Of a DNA stretch of 64,000 nt, positions 1-11,716 are shown in pieces. The stretch's first letter is position 1; every line of letters begins with the position of its first letter. This DNA comes from Motacilla alba alba. Its lineage: Eukaryota; Chordata; Aves; Passeriformes; Motacillidae. The stretch is taken from contig NW_024037374.1 in assembly GCF_015832195.1 (NCBI RefSeq), forward strand, positions 2,666,001-2,730,000, given 5' to 3'. A program made the translations under genes and the position numbers. The notes under the pieces are model-generated. The model was not told where the DNA came from, searched no databases, and saw only the letters and a list, made by a program, of their open reading frames with translations.

Positions 1-844
1 GAGACTGAGGACAGAACAGGAGTGGCCTGGCAGGGATTGAAGGGTGGATTCAGAAATGGTGGAGCTTTTTCTCCATAGTGGGAAACAGCCAGAGAGAGAA
101 ATGATACCACAAATGCAGCTGGGGAGGACCAGACTGGACACAAGAGGAGAGGAATTTCCCTGCCAGGGCAGGGCTGTGGTGCAACACGTCCCCCAGAAGG
201 AGCCTGGAGCAGCCCAAGGCTTTGTGTGGGCAGGCAGAGGCAGGCAGGAGGCAGAGCTGTCAGCAAAGGAAGGGGCCAGCCAGGTGGGGCAGCCGGGGCA
301 TGACGACAGCCTGCAGGGACAGAGGCGCAGGGCAGGGACACCGTAGGACAGCCTGGGCTGCACAGGGCACAGGGATGGGCAGCAGCTGCAAGGCCCTGCC
401 AGAGCCAACTTGGGCAGCACTTGGGCCATGGCTGCTGGCCCTGGGCCTGAGGCCACGAGGGGACAAGTGACCCTTGCAGCCCTGGGGCCTCATTGCCTCC
501 TTGTCCCTGCTCAGCAGCCTGGCAGGGGCCGCCCCATGGTGCTGCCCTTGGCATTGCACATCCCCACATGCCAGTGCCCATCCCGGGAAGAGCCCTGAGC
601 AAGGAGGGAGGGACAGGATCTGCCTTGGCAGGGGCTGGGGCTCAGGCCTTGGCCCTTTGCATTCCTGAAACACATCCAGCTTTGCTCAGCACCAGAGACA
701 CCTTTGCCTTGCTTGTCCCCAACTGTCATCTTTGCCTCCAGTGTTCTGCTCTGGCTGGAGCCTGGGGACACTTTCTCAGTTGTGTCCCTGACAGGGATCT
801 CTTCAAAGTACCAGAAACTTGAGTGTTTGAATGTAACTGATTTC

Positions 845-1250
845 TTGAGGGTTTTGTGACATCACTGAGGGGTTTGTGACATTACAGAGCTGGCTGTGAT
901 GTCACAGAGTAGGGTGTGAGGCCATAGAGCAGACTCTGCCATCACAGAGGGTGGCTCTGTGGCATCAGAGAGTGGGTTGTGACATCACTGGGTGGCTCTG
1001 TGTAACATCACAGAGCAGGCTGTGACATCAAAGAAGAGACAGTAACTCACAGGGTGGCTTTGTGACATCACCAAGTCTTCTGTGACATCACAGAGCAGCT
1101 GTATGACATCTCAGGGGGATATCTCAGAGTGCTGTGTGAAATTATAGGGGGCTGTGTGACATCACAGAAGGTTGTATGGCATTGCAGCAGGCTGTGTGAC
1201 ATCATAGGAAGACTGTGTGACATCACAGGGGCTGTCTGAGGTCACTGGGG
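845..1250. repeat. M1 minisatellite (TGACATCA-type), copy in A1
   Basis: An imperfect tandem array of units of roughly 28-30 bp built around GTGACATCACAGAG with spacers such as CAGGCTGTG. The core TGACATCA is one CpG-to-CpA step from the cAMP response element TGACGTCA, but whether that matters is unknown. The same array recurs in A2, in A3, next to the provirus at 61,879 and, inverted, at 11,515-11,716. Confidence 0.85.
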
Positions 1251-2719
1251 AGGTCACTCTGCCCCAGACCTCCCTCACAGTTCCCTCCAGAGAAGTGCAA
1301 CGTCCAACGCTGCTCATGCACAGTGGGGCCCCCTGTCCCCCCGGGTCCCCCCGCCCCCGGCACTGCAGCCTCCTCCAGAGGATGTTCCATGAGATCGACC
1401 AGAGAGCCTGACAAGGGGACAAGTGGACAGGGCCGTGGGGGTGGAAGAGAGGGACAGGGACTCCCTGGCAGTGCCTCAGTCTCCTTTAGGGCCAGAGCCT
1501 GGGCCAGAACTCCTTCACCCTGTTACAAACCAGGGCTTGAGAGCACTGAAAAAATCCCCAGCAAGGGATCAGCAAAAACCAGATTTAATATTCAGCAACA
1601 GCACGGCAAAGTTCCTTGGCAAGGGTCACTCTGCTCCTGAATGGACACTTCAGGCACACCAGGAAAACAAAGCAACAACACAACCAAAAAAAAATCCAGG
1701 CAATCATACAGAGAAATGAACAGACAACTGTCCCTCTGTGTCTGTGGGGGGGGGACAAAAGGACAGTCAGAGGAAGGATAAAAGGAATACTGCCCAAAAG
1801 CTTAACCTTAACAGGACCTTAAACTTAACAGGACTTAACTTATGCCTTAACCTATACTGATACCTTAAACTTCACAATTTAGAAAAAGAACAGAGCTTAA
1901 CAGTATTTAACCTGACTTATAACCTATGACTTTGAAATTTAATGAACAACACTTGAAAGTATTTAATTCTGCTTATAACTTATATTAAACATAACAACTT
2001 AGCAAAAGAACAACTCTTAGCAGCATTTAACTTCGCTTAGACCTTGTGATTTAACCTTACCTACAGGCTTGACTGACTCAGCTATCCAAGGCACTCAAGC
2101 CCCTCAGAGAGCAGCATTTCTGCCCCATTTCCCCAGCACAGGCACTCCTGTGTGCACACAGACACCAAGAGTCAGTGCAAGGCACCTGTGAGAAATTCCC
2201 CTGAGGGCAGGAAATGCTCCCTGTGGATGCTTTGGCATCTCCCCAGCAGGTGAAGGGTTGAGCCTGGAGGAGTGGGGGGATCGGCCCAGGCTCTGTTGTT
2301 GTTCAGGGATCCCCGAGTGCAGCAAACGGGAGAGTTCCCGGCTGGGAGAGGCCCCACTCCGAGGGAGTCGCTGGCCCAGGAGAGCTCCAAGGGGCTCCTT
2401 TTGGAGCGCTGTTTGTAGGGCCCCAAGAGAGGGGCTTCAGTCCCAGCAATGCCTCGCTCATCCTGGCCGCACTCGGCATCAACAGCTTTCTTTGGCAGTG
2501 TGAGAACAGGGATGTTGTGGCACTGAGGGAACAAAAGCAGTTCCCAGGGCTGCTCCTACAGAAAGCAGGAGCTCCTTAGGCAGCAGCAGTGCCTGGGGCA
2601 GCCAGTGTTTGTGATGAGCTCCAGAGGAGCTGAGCCCAGGGGCTGCTGGCCAAGGCCAAGGCCCAAGGAGCATTTCTCAGCTGGCAGGGTGGGCTGAGAA
2701 GGGGAGGGGGGAATGCAGC

Positions 2720-3570
2720 AGCACAGGGCCATGGAACCAAGGGAGCATTGTGACACTGTGGGGCCCTGTGAGACCAAGGGACCATTGTGACACTGTGGGG
2801 CCTCATGGAATCATGGAGAGCACTGTGACATTGCTGGGCCTCATGGAACCACAGGGACCATTATGACACTTTGGGGTATCATGGGACCACAAGGCCATTG
2901 TGACACTGTGAGACCCCATGGAGCCAAAAGTCCTTTGTGACATTTCAAGGCCTCATGGAACCATGGAGAAACCATTAGGACACTTCACAGCCTCATGGAA
3001 CCCAGGAGATCATTGGGACACTGTGAGGTCCTATGGAATAAGCAAAGAATTGTGACACTGTGAGGCCACATGGAACCAGTGAGACCAGTGTGACCCTGGG
3101 GGTCCCCACAGAACCAAGAGGACCATTGTGATACTGTGGGGCCTGGTGAAACCAAGAAGACCTTGTGACACTGCAGGGCTGCATGGAACCAAAGGTCCAT
3201 TGTGACAATTCAGGGCCTCGTGTCATCAGGGGTCCATTGTGACACTGGGCAACCAAAAAATACCACTGTGACACTGCAGGGCTGCATGGAACCAAAGCTC
3301 CAGGGTGACACTGCTGTAATCCATGGTTCATTTTGACCCTGTGGAGCCAAAGGAGACCATTGTGACACTACAAACCCCCAGGGTTCAAAGATCCATTGTG
3401 ACACTGCAAGGCCCCATGGAATCATTTGGACCATTGTGACACTGCGGGGCCTTATGAAACCTAGAGGTCACTGTGACATTGTGGGACCCCATTGAACCAA
3501 GGGTCCATTGTGACACTGCAGGTCTTCTTCTAATCAAGGCACCATTGTGACACTTCAGGGCCCCATAAAA
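2720..3570. repeat. M2 minisatellite (about 37-bp unit), copy in A1
   Basis: A tandem array of about 22 imperfect units of mostly 37 bp (some 38) with core CATTGTGACACTG and spacer similar to GGGGCCTCATGGAACCAAG. The reverse strand is nearly free of stops and gives overlapping open frames with repeating peptides of the types SVTM, CHNG and VSQW. These are the same bases read in three frames, so I do not call a gene. Confidence 0.9.
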
Positions 3571-3599
3571 CCAAAGGAACACAGAACAGGTCTGGCTGG

Positions 3600-4240
3600 T
3601 TTGGCCTCCCCTGGAATGCCTGACTGGTCCAGCTGACCTTGGCATGTTGAAGGTCTCTTCTCATCTGCTGCTGAAACACTGGGGCTCCATGCTTTCCTTC
3701 CTGTGAAAAAGAACTCTTCTTCTCCTGCAGGCATCCATGGTCAGAAGTGGGATTTCACCTCCAAATTTCTTCATATGCAAGGATTGCTCCCATAGGAATA
3801 TTGCCAGGACAAGTCTGGCTGGCAGTGGTTTCACAAGGGTCATTTCCCGTCTGTCTCCAAAACACGGGGGAAGGCTCCGTGCTTTCCTTCCTATGGGAAA
3901 GAACAGTCCTGCTTCTCCAGGTGCCCATGGGTAAAATTGGGATTCCACCTCCAAAATTCCTTAAATTGAAAGACTGCTCCCGGAAAAAATCTGCCATTCC
4001 TGACAAGTCTGGCTGGCCTTGGCCTAGTGAGGCTCTCACCTGCCTTCCAAACACTGGGGCTCCGTGCTTTCCTTCCTATGGAAAAGAACTGTCCTTCTCA
4101 GCCAGGTGCCCATGGCCACAATTGGGGATTCACCTCCAACATTGCCTACTGTGAGAGACTGGAGCAGATTGTTGGCTCAAAACATTTTGTGTGTGAGGGA
4201 GGAAGGGGCAGGTCCAGCCTGGCCCTGCCTTGGAACCCCA
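3600..4240. repeat. M3 repeats (about 190-bp unit), copy in A1
   Basis: Three to four diverged units of about 185-190 bp. Each contains a run like GGGGCTCCGTGCTTTCCTTC, a CCATGGCCAAAATTGGGATT block and a GACAAGTCTGGCTGGCCTTG block. Landmarks at 3,687, 3,877 and 4,060 give the spacing. M3 directly follows M2 here, as in A2 and A3. Confidence 0.85.
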
Positions 4241-5024
4241 GTGTTATGTTTGCCCAATTATCCAATCACAAATAAAAAGCAAACAGAATTAAATGTAGCA
4301 GCAATTTTAATGAAGTAGTTTAGAATATATAAAATTGAATACACTCAAAATATTGGCAGTATAATTTGGTTAAAATGAGGAATAATCTAGTTCTGATAAT
4401 AACACATAAGTAAGAAAATTACTGGGGGGTATGGAGTGCAAGGGCTTTGGGACCCCTGCCACCTCACGTACAAGGTCATCAAGTTACAATTCCCCTTTTT
4501 ATGCTGTGTGCCATCACCATCTCCTCCTATTTTCGATTTGTCACATTCATATTTCCACCCTCATCATCATCTTCATCCCACATGTGCCACCATCCCTTTT
4601 AGGTGGTCGCAGCACTCTTTGGGGGTGGTCTGAGGAAGGCTTCTCCTCTTCCTCAGGTGTCCTTTATTTCCCCTTTTGATTACACATGCGCACCAAGCTG
4701 GTATAGTATGAGCCAAAACTAACATTATATGAGCCAATGCCATGTTCTAACATTAAAGCAATAAATCTCATCACATTAACATGTTCCTGATTTCCACCCA
4801 AGTTTTCCCTCCCTTTCAGATAAATTTAGTAATTGTTATCTCTTACTCCTTCCTGTCCTGAACATCTGCAGGAGAAAGGGGGGGAGCGGACCCCTCCCCT
4901 CCCTTCTTCCTGGCATTTCACTTTTTAACCATTTTGGTATCTCCAAATAATAATTACTGTATCAATATTGATTACTGTTTCAATTTTGTCAGCACGAATC
5001 ACACCTATCTATCACAATTAGATA

Positions 5025-5190
5025 TTAGGAAAAAGCTTTTACTGAAAAAGTGATAAAGTACTGGAATTGTCTGCCCTGGGAGGTGGGGGAGTCACCATCC
5101 TTGGATGTGCTTACAAAAAGACTGGATATTGTACTGAGTGCCATGGTCTAGTTGAGATGGTGTTAGGGCATGCGTTGGACTTGATGATAG
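5025..5190 (+). mobile_element. CR1 LINE 3' end (CR1-J-like), truncated, in A1
   Basis: The stretch follows the usual CR1 3' UTR order: AGTGATAAAGTACTGGAA, then CTGCCCTGGGAGGTGGGGGA, a GTCACCATCC block, and GGTCTAGTTGAGATGG leading to TTGGACTTGATGAT. The expected last 35 bases (present in A3 up to GTGATTCTGTGATTCTGTG) are missing here, where LTR-like sequence takes over. The assignment rests on the remembered CR1 consensus; the subfamily is a guess. Confidence 0.75.
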
Positions 5191-5600
5191 TAGATATATA
5201 TAGATATGATGATAGTAGATAGTAGAGGTAGATAGGAGACAAGATGGAGGATCTGGGGTGCTGTCTGAGCTGCTGCTTCTTCTTCATCTACTCCATTTTC
5301 TGCAGTGTTGGTGGCACAGGGTGATTGGTTATGGGAACCCACAGGGCAGAGGTTACGTGGACAGACAAAGAATTAGTTATTGGTAGAATGATAGAAATGA
5401 AGTGCATTTTCAGTGTTAATTGGAGAAAACAGCTTTAAAAGACCTTGAAACTGTACATCTTGTGATCATTTTTGCTGTACTTTCTTGTGTGCTAAGTCTG
5501 GTGCAGATGTCGTGCCAAACTTCTGATAAGATAACAATAAACAGCAACCTGAAGACCAAAACAGTCCCGTGTGTCTGTCAGTCCTGGCACAGAACTGTTA
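5190..5600 (+). mobile_element. LTR-like element in A1, probable solo LTR
   Basis: The sequence begins with a GATAGTAGATA-rich stretch, has a possible TATA-like TTTAAAAG near 5,433, and a polyadenylation signal AATAAA at 5,536-5,541 followed by a CAACCTGAAGACC-type U5. It is present in A1 and A2 but absent from A3, where the CR1 end is intact, so it marks an insertion or replacement before A1 and A2 separated. I could not define clean TG...CA ends or a target duplication. Confidence 0.55.
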
Positions 5601-5949
5601 AAAGAGGTTTCCCCCCATCAGGGGAGCCTCGGGGGCCCAACAAGGGGCCAGCCCACTTGTCCAGGAGCCCATGGCCAAAACTGGGATTCCACTTCCAACA
5701 TTGCCAGTTATGACAGACTGGAGCAGATTGTTGGCTGGAAACATTTCCTGTGTGGGGGAGGAAGGGGCAGGTCCAGCCTTGCCCTGCCCTGCAAGCCCAG
5801 CACTGCCCTGCCCTGCAAGCCCAATCCCCCCAGAGCCTCTATCCCAGCCCAGCAGTGTCTGCCAGTCCCTGGCACAGCACAGGCAATGCTCCACAGCCAC
5901 CTCTGCAGCCCCCAGCCCAGCTCCTGAGGGACCAAATGAGCCCAAGGCC

Positions 5950-7264
5950 CAGCTGGGGGAAGGGCCCAGGAAGACCAAGGGGTATTGAAGGCTGAGCACA
6001 AGGCAAGCACACATCTTGACCCTACCTCCTCTTGGAATTTCCATCTGAACACTGCTGGAATCCAGGAGTTGGTAGCTGTGAGTGCGCTTCTCTGTATCTT
6101 TTTTGTCTTTCTCTCTTTCTGTGTCTTCTTTTTCTATTTCTGTGCTCCTGCAAATTTTGATTAACATTAAATTGAACAGGCTTAGAGCTTGTGCAGTTGA
6201 ATGGTCCAAGTCAATGCTTTGAGAAGTGTTTTTTGTTGATTGAATGTCTGTTGTAGTTTGACATGAGAAGAATTTTAAAAAGTAATACAAAACTTGTTGT
6301 ATAACTGACAATCTGTTAAACCACTGAGATGCTGAACACGCCTCTGTGAAACACAGATGTTCAAGATGAAAAAACCCAGGAACCTCCTCTTTCTTCTCCA
6401 GTCAACAAAGAAGTAGCGGCCCTGACCCCAGCCCCCATCTCAACCAAACCAAACCAAACCAAACCAAGCAACCCTGCAGTGGGCTGAGCCCCTTCCCCCC
6501 TCTCCAGGCTGCCCCCTTCCCATCAGCCCCATTCTAACCAAACCAAACCCCAACAACAACCAAAGAGGAAAACAAAAGAGGCTACAAAACCCCAACCAGA
6601 ACAAAGCCAGCCACAGCTATTAAAATCTCACCATCAAGCCCCCTCCCCCCAACACGACTCAAACCAAAACCCCTACAACCTACAACCCACACAAAATAAC
6701 CCTACAACTAATATTAAGCACAAAAAAAACCAAAAAACCAAGCATAAAACCAATCCTAACACAGCCCAACCACAACTTCCACCACAAGTTACTGGCAGAT
6801 CAGGTATTAACCCTTTTAATACTTCAATCCTCCCTCGTCTAAAGAAAAACAAAATACAAGCATATTAAAAAACAACATAAAACCATCAAACTTCATAAAG
6901 AAGAAATTAAATCCCCCCAAAAAAAGAAAAAATACTTTAATCTTAAAACTAAATCCTCTTGTAAAATGTAAAGAAAAAGGCTTTTTCTTCATAATACATA
7001 AAACTATAAAATAATAAAAATATTCAAAATAATAACTAACTAGAAATTTCAGATTTCGTCTTTTTACATTGTTTGTAAAAAAATGTTGCAAAGAAAAAAA
7101 AAGTGTTTTAAGGAATTCATTTTAATACTTACTATCTTTTTTCTTTTAATTACTTTTAATAAATTTTTCTTTATACCCTTTTAAAATGTTAAGCCTGCTT
7201 TACCTTTGTCATAATCCTATCTCACAAGAAAATAAAGATATAAATAATAACCAACAATAAAACC
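5950..7264 (-). mobile_element. T-rich LTR-type element (left arm of inverted pair)
   Basis: About 1.3 kb, A-rich on this strand, matching the reverse complement of about 9,380-11,108. Shared landmarks are the block around 5,960-6,050 (opposite 11,035-11,108), a GTTTCACAGAGGCGTGTTCAGCAT-type block seen near 6,320 and 10,725, and the long T-rich part. It also occurs in A2 at about 49,773-51,087. The look is that of a long retroviral LTR, but I cannot place it in a family and see no coding potential. Confidence 0.6.
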
Positions 7265-7927
7265 TGTTGGGTCTCACCCCTGCATTGGGATGACCCCAAG
7301 AGATGGAAAAGTCTCTCCTCCAACCTGTGCCTTCAAAGAAAGTCTCAGTAGTCCTCTGTTGTCCGGTCTCAGGTTGATTATTGTTGGTTATCTAAAGATT
7401 CTTTTCCTGAACTGCTGTGGCCCGTTCAGCAGCTCAGACAAAGGCACACTGCCCTCCCAGGGGGCTGGTGCCATCTTTTATATCACACATTACGTGTTAC
7501 ATGTTTATGCTTTTTCTCCAATACCTACTATCTATATTGAATGGTGACTTTCTACTCTAAACCAATCTGTGAGTGCCAACATCACCAAAGACATGGAGGC
7601 TAGGAAGGAGAAAGAAAGAGGACAGGGCACACCCAAATCCCTCCATCTTAGAACTCCTGACCCACATGTACAAAACTTGGACCCCTGCGTTCAAGGCTTA
7701 AAACCCCCTTGTACAGCACTCAAAAATCCTTCCTTTCACTTTGTGACTATTTCTACTACAATATCTAAACTTTCGTGACTTCTTGTTCTTCCTGCAAAGT
7801 TGGTAAACTGTTCCATGGGTCAGACTCAAAGCCACAGGGGTTTCTGGCTGCATGCCAGGGTCTCAGATGCTTCTGACCTGAGTCTGGAACATCCAAGAAT
7901 GTCTGAGGGACATTCTAGGTTCCAACA
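7265..7927 (-). mobile_element. ERV-N family LTR in A1, solo or recombinant
   Basis: A 663-bp LTR in minus orientation, clearly related to the LTRs at 11,717, 15,435, 19,386, 24,152 and 61,879 but more diverged: it starts TGTTGG, not TGTCGG. No polypurine tract lies on its right and no primer site on its left, so it is a solo or recombinant LTR. The six bases either side (AAAACC and ATCTTT) do not match. A2 carries the same LTR at 51,088-51,489 with the same left flank, so it predates that duplication. Confidence 0.85.
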
Positions 7928-9229
7928 ATCTTTGTCTAAAACTTCTGTACGGAAATCCCTGGGGGATGGGGGATATGTCAGATGCTGCTAGGACATCCCA
8001 GAGAGCTGAGGGAAGAGCTGTGATGGTGATTAAACTGTTCCAATGTTCAACGTGTGCTTGTTGGCAAGAAACCTTTCTGTGCCTCTGAGGGTCACCAGTC
8101 CCTGAGCCCAAAGGACACAAACCTGATGAGTTGTGGTTCCCACTGCAGGGGCACTTGGACCTTGGCTCTGCACAGGAGAGCTCTTCATCCACTTTCTCTC
8201 TTTTCCTCCCTCTGGGAATGGAGGGAGCTCCTGACTGCAGCCTGTGACTCGTGTGTGCAAAGAGCAAATCTGGGCAGAATCGGGGCAGGGAGGGTTTGGA
8301 GGACCTTGGGATCTGTGCTGGGCACAGAAGGTGTTTTCCATTGCTCTGATACTGTCTGCTGGGGAAAGGGGATTTAATATGCAGCAGAGGAATGACTTTT
8401 GCATTAGATGGAGCTGTGCCTTGCCTTGGCTTTGTTGGCTGACCATACATGAACATCCCTCTGTGTCTCGGGCAGCTCCTTCTGCAAGGAAAGCAGGTGG
8501 GAGTTGGAGCCAAGGAGCTGAAAGCTGCAGGTGCAGCCTGGGCTGGAGGGAGCTCAGATTTGCACAAGGCTGCTCTGAGTGCCAGGCCTTGGATAGAGGA
8601 AATGGTGGGGTGGGGGTAGGGATAGAGTCTGATTGATTGTCAGCCATGAAGGGTCTTGATTTTCATATCAATTCAAACTGCATGAGGAGGTACTTGGATT
8701 CAGTGTCAATTGGAGATTGCACATATCAATGAATGATCAAGAAAAAAAAACCTAAACAGGAGCAAAAACAATTTCCTCACTGTCTTTTTAAGTAGAATAT
8801 ATTCAGTTTGAATACACTGCTGGAATCTGTCTAATTACCCACAGAAGATTTGCAAATTAAATCAAATTATTCCCTGAGGCTTGGCTTGTTCAGGTGTTTG
8901 AATGTTAATGAGCCCTGGGACACTGAATTCCTGCACTGAAGAGCTGCAGGCTGAACAAGCCTCTGCAGCAGTACAATTCAGCAGCAGCCTCCAAGTTGCT
9001 GAGGATGTCAGCAGCCCCCACTGAGGCCATCCCTGGCCAGAGCCCGTGGGGGAATGGGCAGACAAGGAGAGCGTCCCTGGGGCTGGGGCAGCACAACTCA
9101 GAGGCACCAGCGGCTCCAGCTGGGAAATGGAGTGTGGAATGGGGCTGGGAAAGCCCTGCCTGGGCTGTGCCAAGCAGGACACACAAGCCCTGACCCCCAT
9201 AGCCCAAACAACTCTCTCAGTTAGACATT
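7928..9229. other. Unassigned sequence, no gene seen
   Basis: About 1.3 kb of mixed-composition DNA. It has overlapping antisense open frames of about 205-234 codons at 7,863-8,647, but these show no recognisable domain, overlap each other in different frames, and one runs into the neighbouring LTR. I take them as chance. The A-rich run near 8,740 and the (T/A)-rich 8,760-8,880 stretch are unremarkable. Confidence 0.5.
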
Positions 9230-11108
9230 TAAAAGGAATTGGAATTGTTTGTGTACTCTCAGTTGGACTCCCTGGAGAAATAACACAAAGAGATTCTCAG
9301 GAGCTCAAAACAATAAAACAGCCTTTACTAGGAAATTTAGAAAATCAGAGAAACTTTGGCCAAAGGTTTTCTATGACATTGTAGTGGTTTTGGTTTGTTA
9401 ATTTAAGACTTTTTTAATGTTGAGATTTTTTAATTAATGTGTTGATGAGTGTGGTGGGTTTTATTGTTGTTTATTTAATTATGTGTTTATTTTGTTGTGA
9501 AATATGATTAGGAGACAGGTAAAATAGGCTGAAAATTTTAAGAGGGTATAAGAAATTTTTTTCTAAAAGTTAGTAAAAGAGAAAATGGTAGTAAGAATTA
9601 ATATAAACTCTTTAGAACACTTTTTTACTGACAGTGTAAAGAAACTAAACAAAAACTTTCTAGTCAGTTTACTATTTCTAGAATGGTCTTTTTTTATTTT
9701 ACTTAGAGAAGTTTTTCTTGTTAAGGTTAAGGAGATTTTTTTACAAGAGGAAAAAATAGTCTTTTGGCTCCTAATTTTGTCTTAGAGAACAGTTTTCTGG
9801 GGAACTTTGTTATTGTGAAGTTGTTTATATTGCTAGAAGCTTTTTTAAAACTTGTTGATGGGCCATGTCAACTTATGGGGTATTGGTTTTAAGATTAGTT
9901 GTTTAAACATAAATATTTTGATTATTTATTTTATTTTTTTTTAATCGCTCGGAATAGAGATCTTTCCTTGGAGACACTGGATTATTTTTTTTCCAATTTT
10001 AACTTTTGATGAAATTACAGTTAGTTTAACATTTTTTATCTTAGTATGTAGGTTATTGTTTGATATTGTTTGATATTAATTTGAATTTTTTTTAATTTTT
10101 TATGTGTTATATAGAAAAAGAGTTTTTCCTTTATAGCTTATGAAATTATTTTAGTTTAAATATGTTTTTCTTTTTTTTTTTTTGGGATTAAATTTCTTCT
10201 TTATGAACTTTATGGTTTTATGCTGTTTTTTTAATATGCGTGTATTTTGTTTTTCTTTTATTTGAGGGAGGATTGAAGTATTGAAAAGGCTAACATCTGA
10301 CCTGCCGGTAACTTGTGGTGCAAGTTGTGTTGGGATTGGTTTTATGGTTGGTTTTTTGGTATTTTGTGTTTAATTTTAGTTGTAGGGTTATTTTGTATGG
10401 GATGTAGGTTGTAGGGGATTTTGGTTTGAGTTGTGTTGGGGGGAGGGGACTTGATGGTAAGATTTTAATAGCTGTGGCTAACTTTGTTCTGGTTGGGGTT
10501 TTGTAGCCTCTTTTGTTTTCCTGTTTGGCAGTTGTTGGGGTTTGGTTTGGTTAGAATGGGGCTGATGGGAGGGGGGCAGCCTGGGCAGGGGGGAAGGGGC
10601 TCAGCCCAAGGCAGGGTTGCTTGGTTTGGTTTGGTTGAGATGGGGGCCAGGGTCGCTACTTCTTTGTTGACCGGAGAAGAAAGAGGAGGTTCCTGGGTTT
10701 TTTCATCTTTAACATCTGTGTTTCACAGAGGCGTGTTCAGCATCCTAGTGGTTTAACAGTTATGCAAAAAGCTTTGTATTACTTTTTAAAATTCTTCTCA
10801 CGTCAAACTTTGACAGACATTCAATCACCAAAAAACATTTCTCAAAGCATTGATTTGACTCATTCAACTTCAAAAAATCTAAGCCTGTTCAATTTAATGT
10901 TAATCAAAATTTGCAGGAGCACAGAAACAGAAGAAGACAGAGAAAGAGAGAAAGACAAAAAAGACACAGAGAAGCACACACACAGCTGCCAACTCCTGGA
11001 TTCCAGTGGTGTTCAGATGGAAATTCCAAGAGGAGGCAGGGTCAAGATGTGCGCTTTCCTCATGGTCAGCTTTAAACACCCCTTGGTCTTCCTGGGCCCT
11101 TCCCCCAT
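9230..11108 (+). mobile_element. T-rich LTR-type element (right arm of inverted pair)
   Basis: Opens with a possible R/U5-like stretch (AATAAA near 9,311, then CTTTACTAGGAAATTTAG), followed from about 9,380 by TGTAGTGGTTTTGGTTTG and 1.3 kb of very T-rich DNA. It ends with a block that is the reverse complement of 5,950-6,350. A similar R/U5-like stretch occurs at about 53,935-53,990. It is probably a retroviral LTR plus adjoining sequence and longer than the left arm. Family and exact termini are unknown. Confidence 0.55.
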
Positions 11109-11514
11109 GTGTGACTTTGGGTCATGACCCAAGCACCCACCCCTTATTATCTAAAAACTCAAACTTTTCTGTCCGTAGACTAGCCTCAGGCAACTCCATG
11201 CAGCCTTCTAACTCCTTCTCTCTTCCTTCTGTGGGACCAGCTAACTCTTTCCTGTCCCTTGCACAGCCACATGAGCCTGTCTCTCCCTCACACGCCATCT
11301 TCCCTTTGCTGCCCCTCACACAACTGCTCAGCTCTTTTTCCCCACAGCACAGCCTGCAGACTGCAGTTGATTCTCGGCCAGCTAACCCACTCCTTTATAA
11401 ACCCACTCTTTGTGAAACACATCCTATTAAGGGCAAGGCTTTTCCCACCTTTGGGAATTAGTCCAGTTGCAATTTATCAGGAGTAAGATACCCTTCAGCA
11501 CTATCTCTGTTCTC
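11109..11514. other. Unassigned sequence before inverted M1 array
   Basis: C/T-rich single-copy-looking stretch with no recognisable gene. It contains a TTTATAAACC word near 11,393, but no other promoter evidence. Confidence 0.4.
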
Positions 11515-11716
11515 TTGACAATCTGTCCTCCCACACTCTGTGATTTCACAGGCAGCTCTGCGATGTCACAACCCACTCTGTCATGTCTCAGCCTTCTCTG
11601 TGACATCACACAGCTTCTCTGTGATGGCACAGAGCCCTTATCTACGATGGCAGAGTCTTCTCTGTGGCCTCACAGCCTGTTCTGTGATGTTACAGCCCAC
11701 TTGGTGACATCACAAC
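11515..11716 (-). repeat. M1 minisatellite, inverted, flanking ERV-N1
   Basis: Read on the minus strand this is the same GTGACATCACAGAG-type array found in the A copies. It abuts the 3' end of the LTR at 11,717. The six bases next to the LTR are CACAAC on plus, i.e. GTTGTG in provirus orientation. They equal the six bases before the 5' LTR at 61,879, which sits in the same kind of array. Confidence 0.85.

Larger units (their letters stand above)
1..7927 (+). repeat. Segmental duplication copy A1
   Basis: The first 7.9 kb is the first of three same-orientation copies of a composite segment. Base 1 corresponds to 56,848 in copy A3, and 212 corresponds to about 44,207 in copy A2. Order inside: GC-rich unit (1-830), M1 minisatellite (845-1,250), GC-rich then A/T-rich stretch with many TTAAC-like words (1,260-2,100), GC-rich unit (2,100-2,720), M2 minisatellite (2,720-3,570), M3 repeats (3,600-4,240), A/T-rich stretch (4,240-5,020), CR1 3' end, LTR-like element, one more M3-like unit, T-rich LTR-type element and an ERV-N LTR. 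By eye the copies differ at a few positions per hundred and by small indels. I find no gene in it; the many short open frames are not shared as proteins between copies. Confidence 0.9.

Noticed and set aside
1790..2070. Interstitial telomere-like TTAACC words
   Set aside because: The words are irregular (TTAACT, TTAACC, TTAACA) within AT-rich sequence and never form consecutive TTAGGG or CCCTAA units.
2720..3645. Repetitive proteins encoded by the M2 arrays
   Set aside because: The frames are three readings of the same 37-bp unit, have no shared start and change with every indel between copies; noted as an observation, not a gene.
5598..6311. 237- and 242-codon antisense frames (also 49,421-50,149)
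   Set aside because: Each spans an M3-like unit, a GC-rich stretch and an LTR-type element with no domain; conservation is that of the recent duplication.
7863..8647. 205- and 234-codon frames on the minus strand
   Set aside because: They overlap in different frames, one reads into the LTR, and neither has a recognisable domain.
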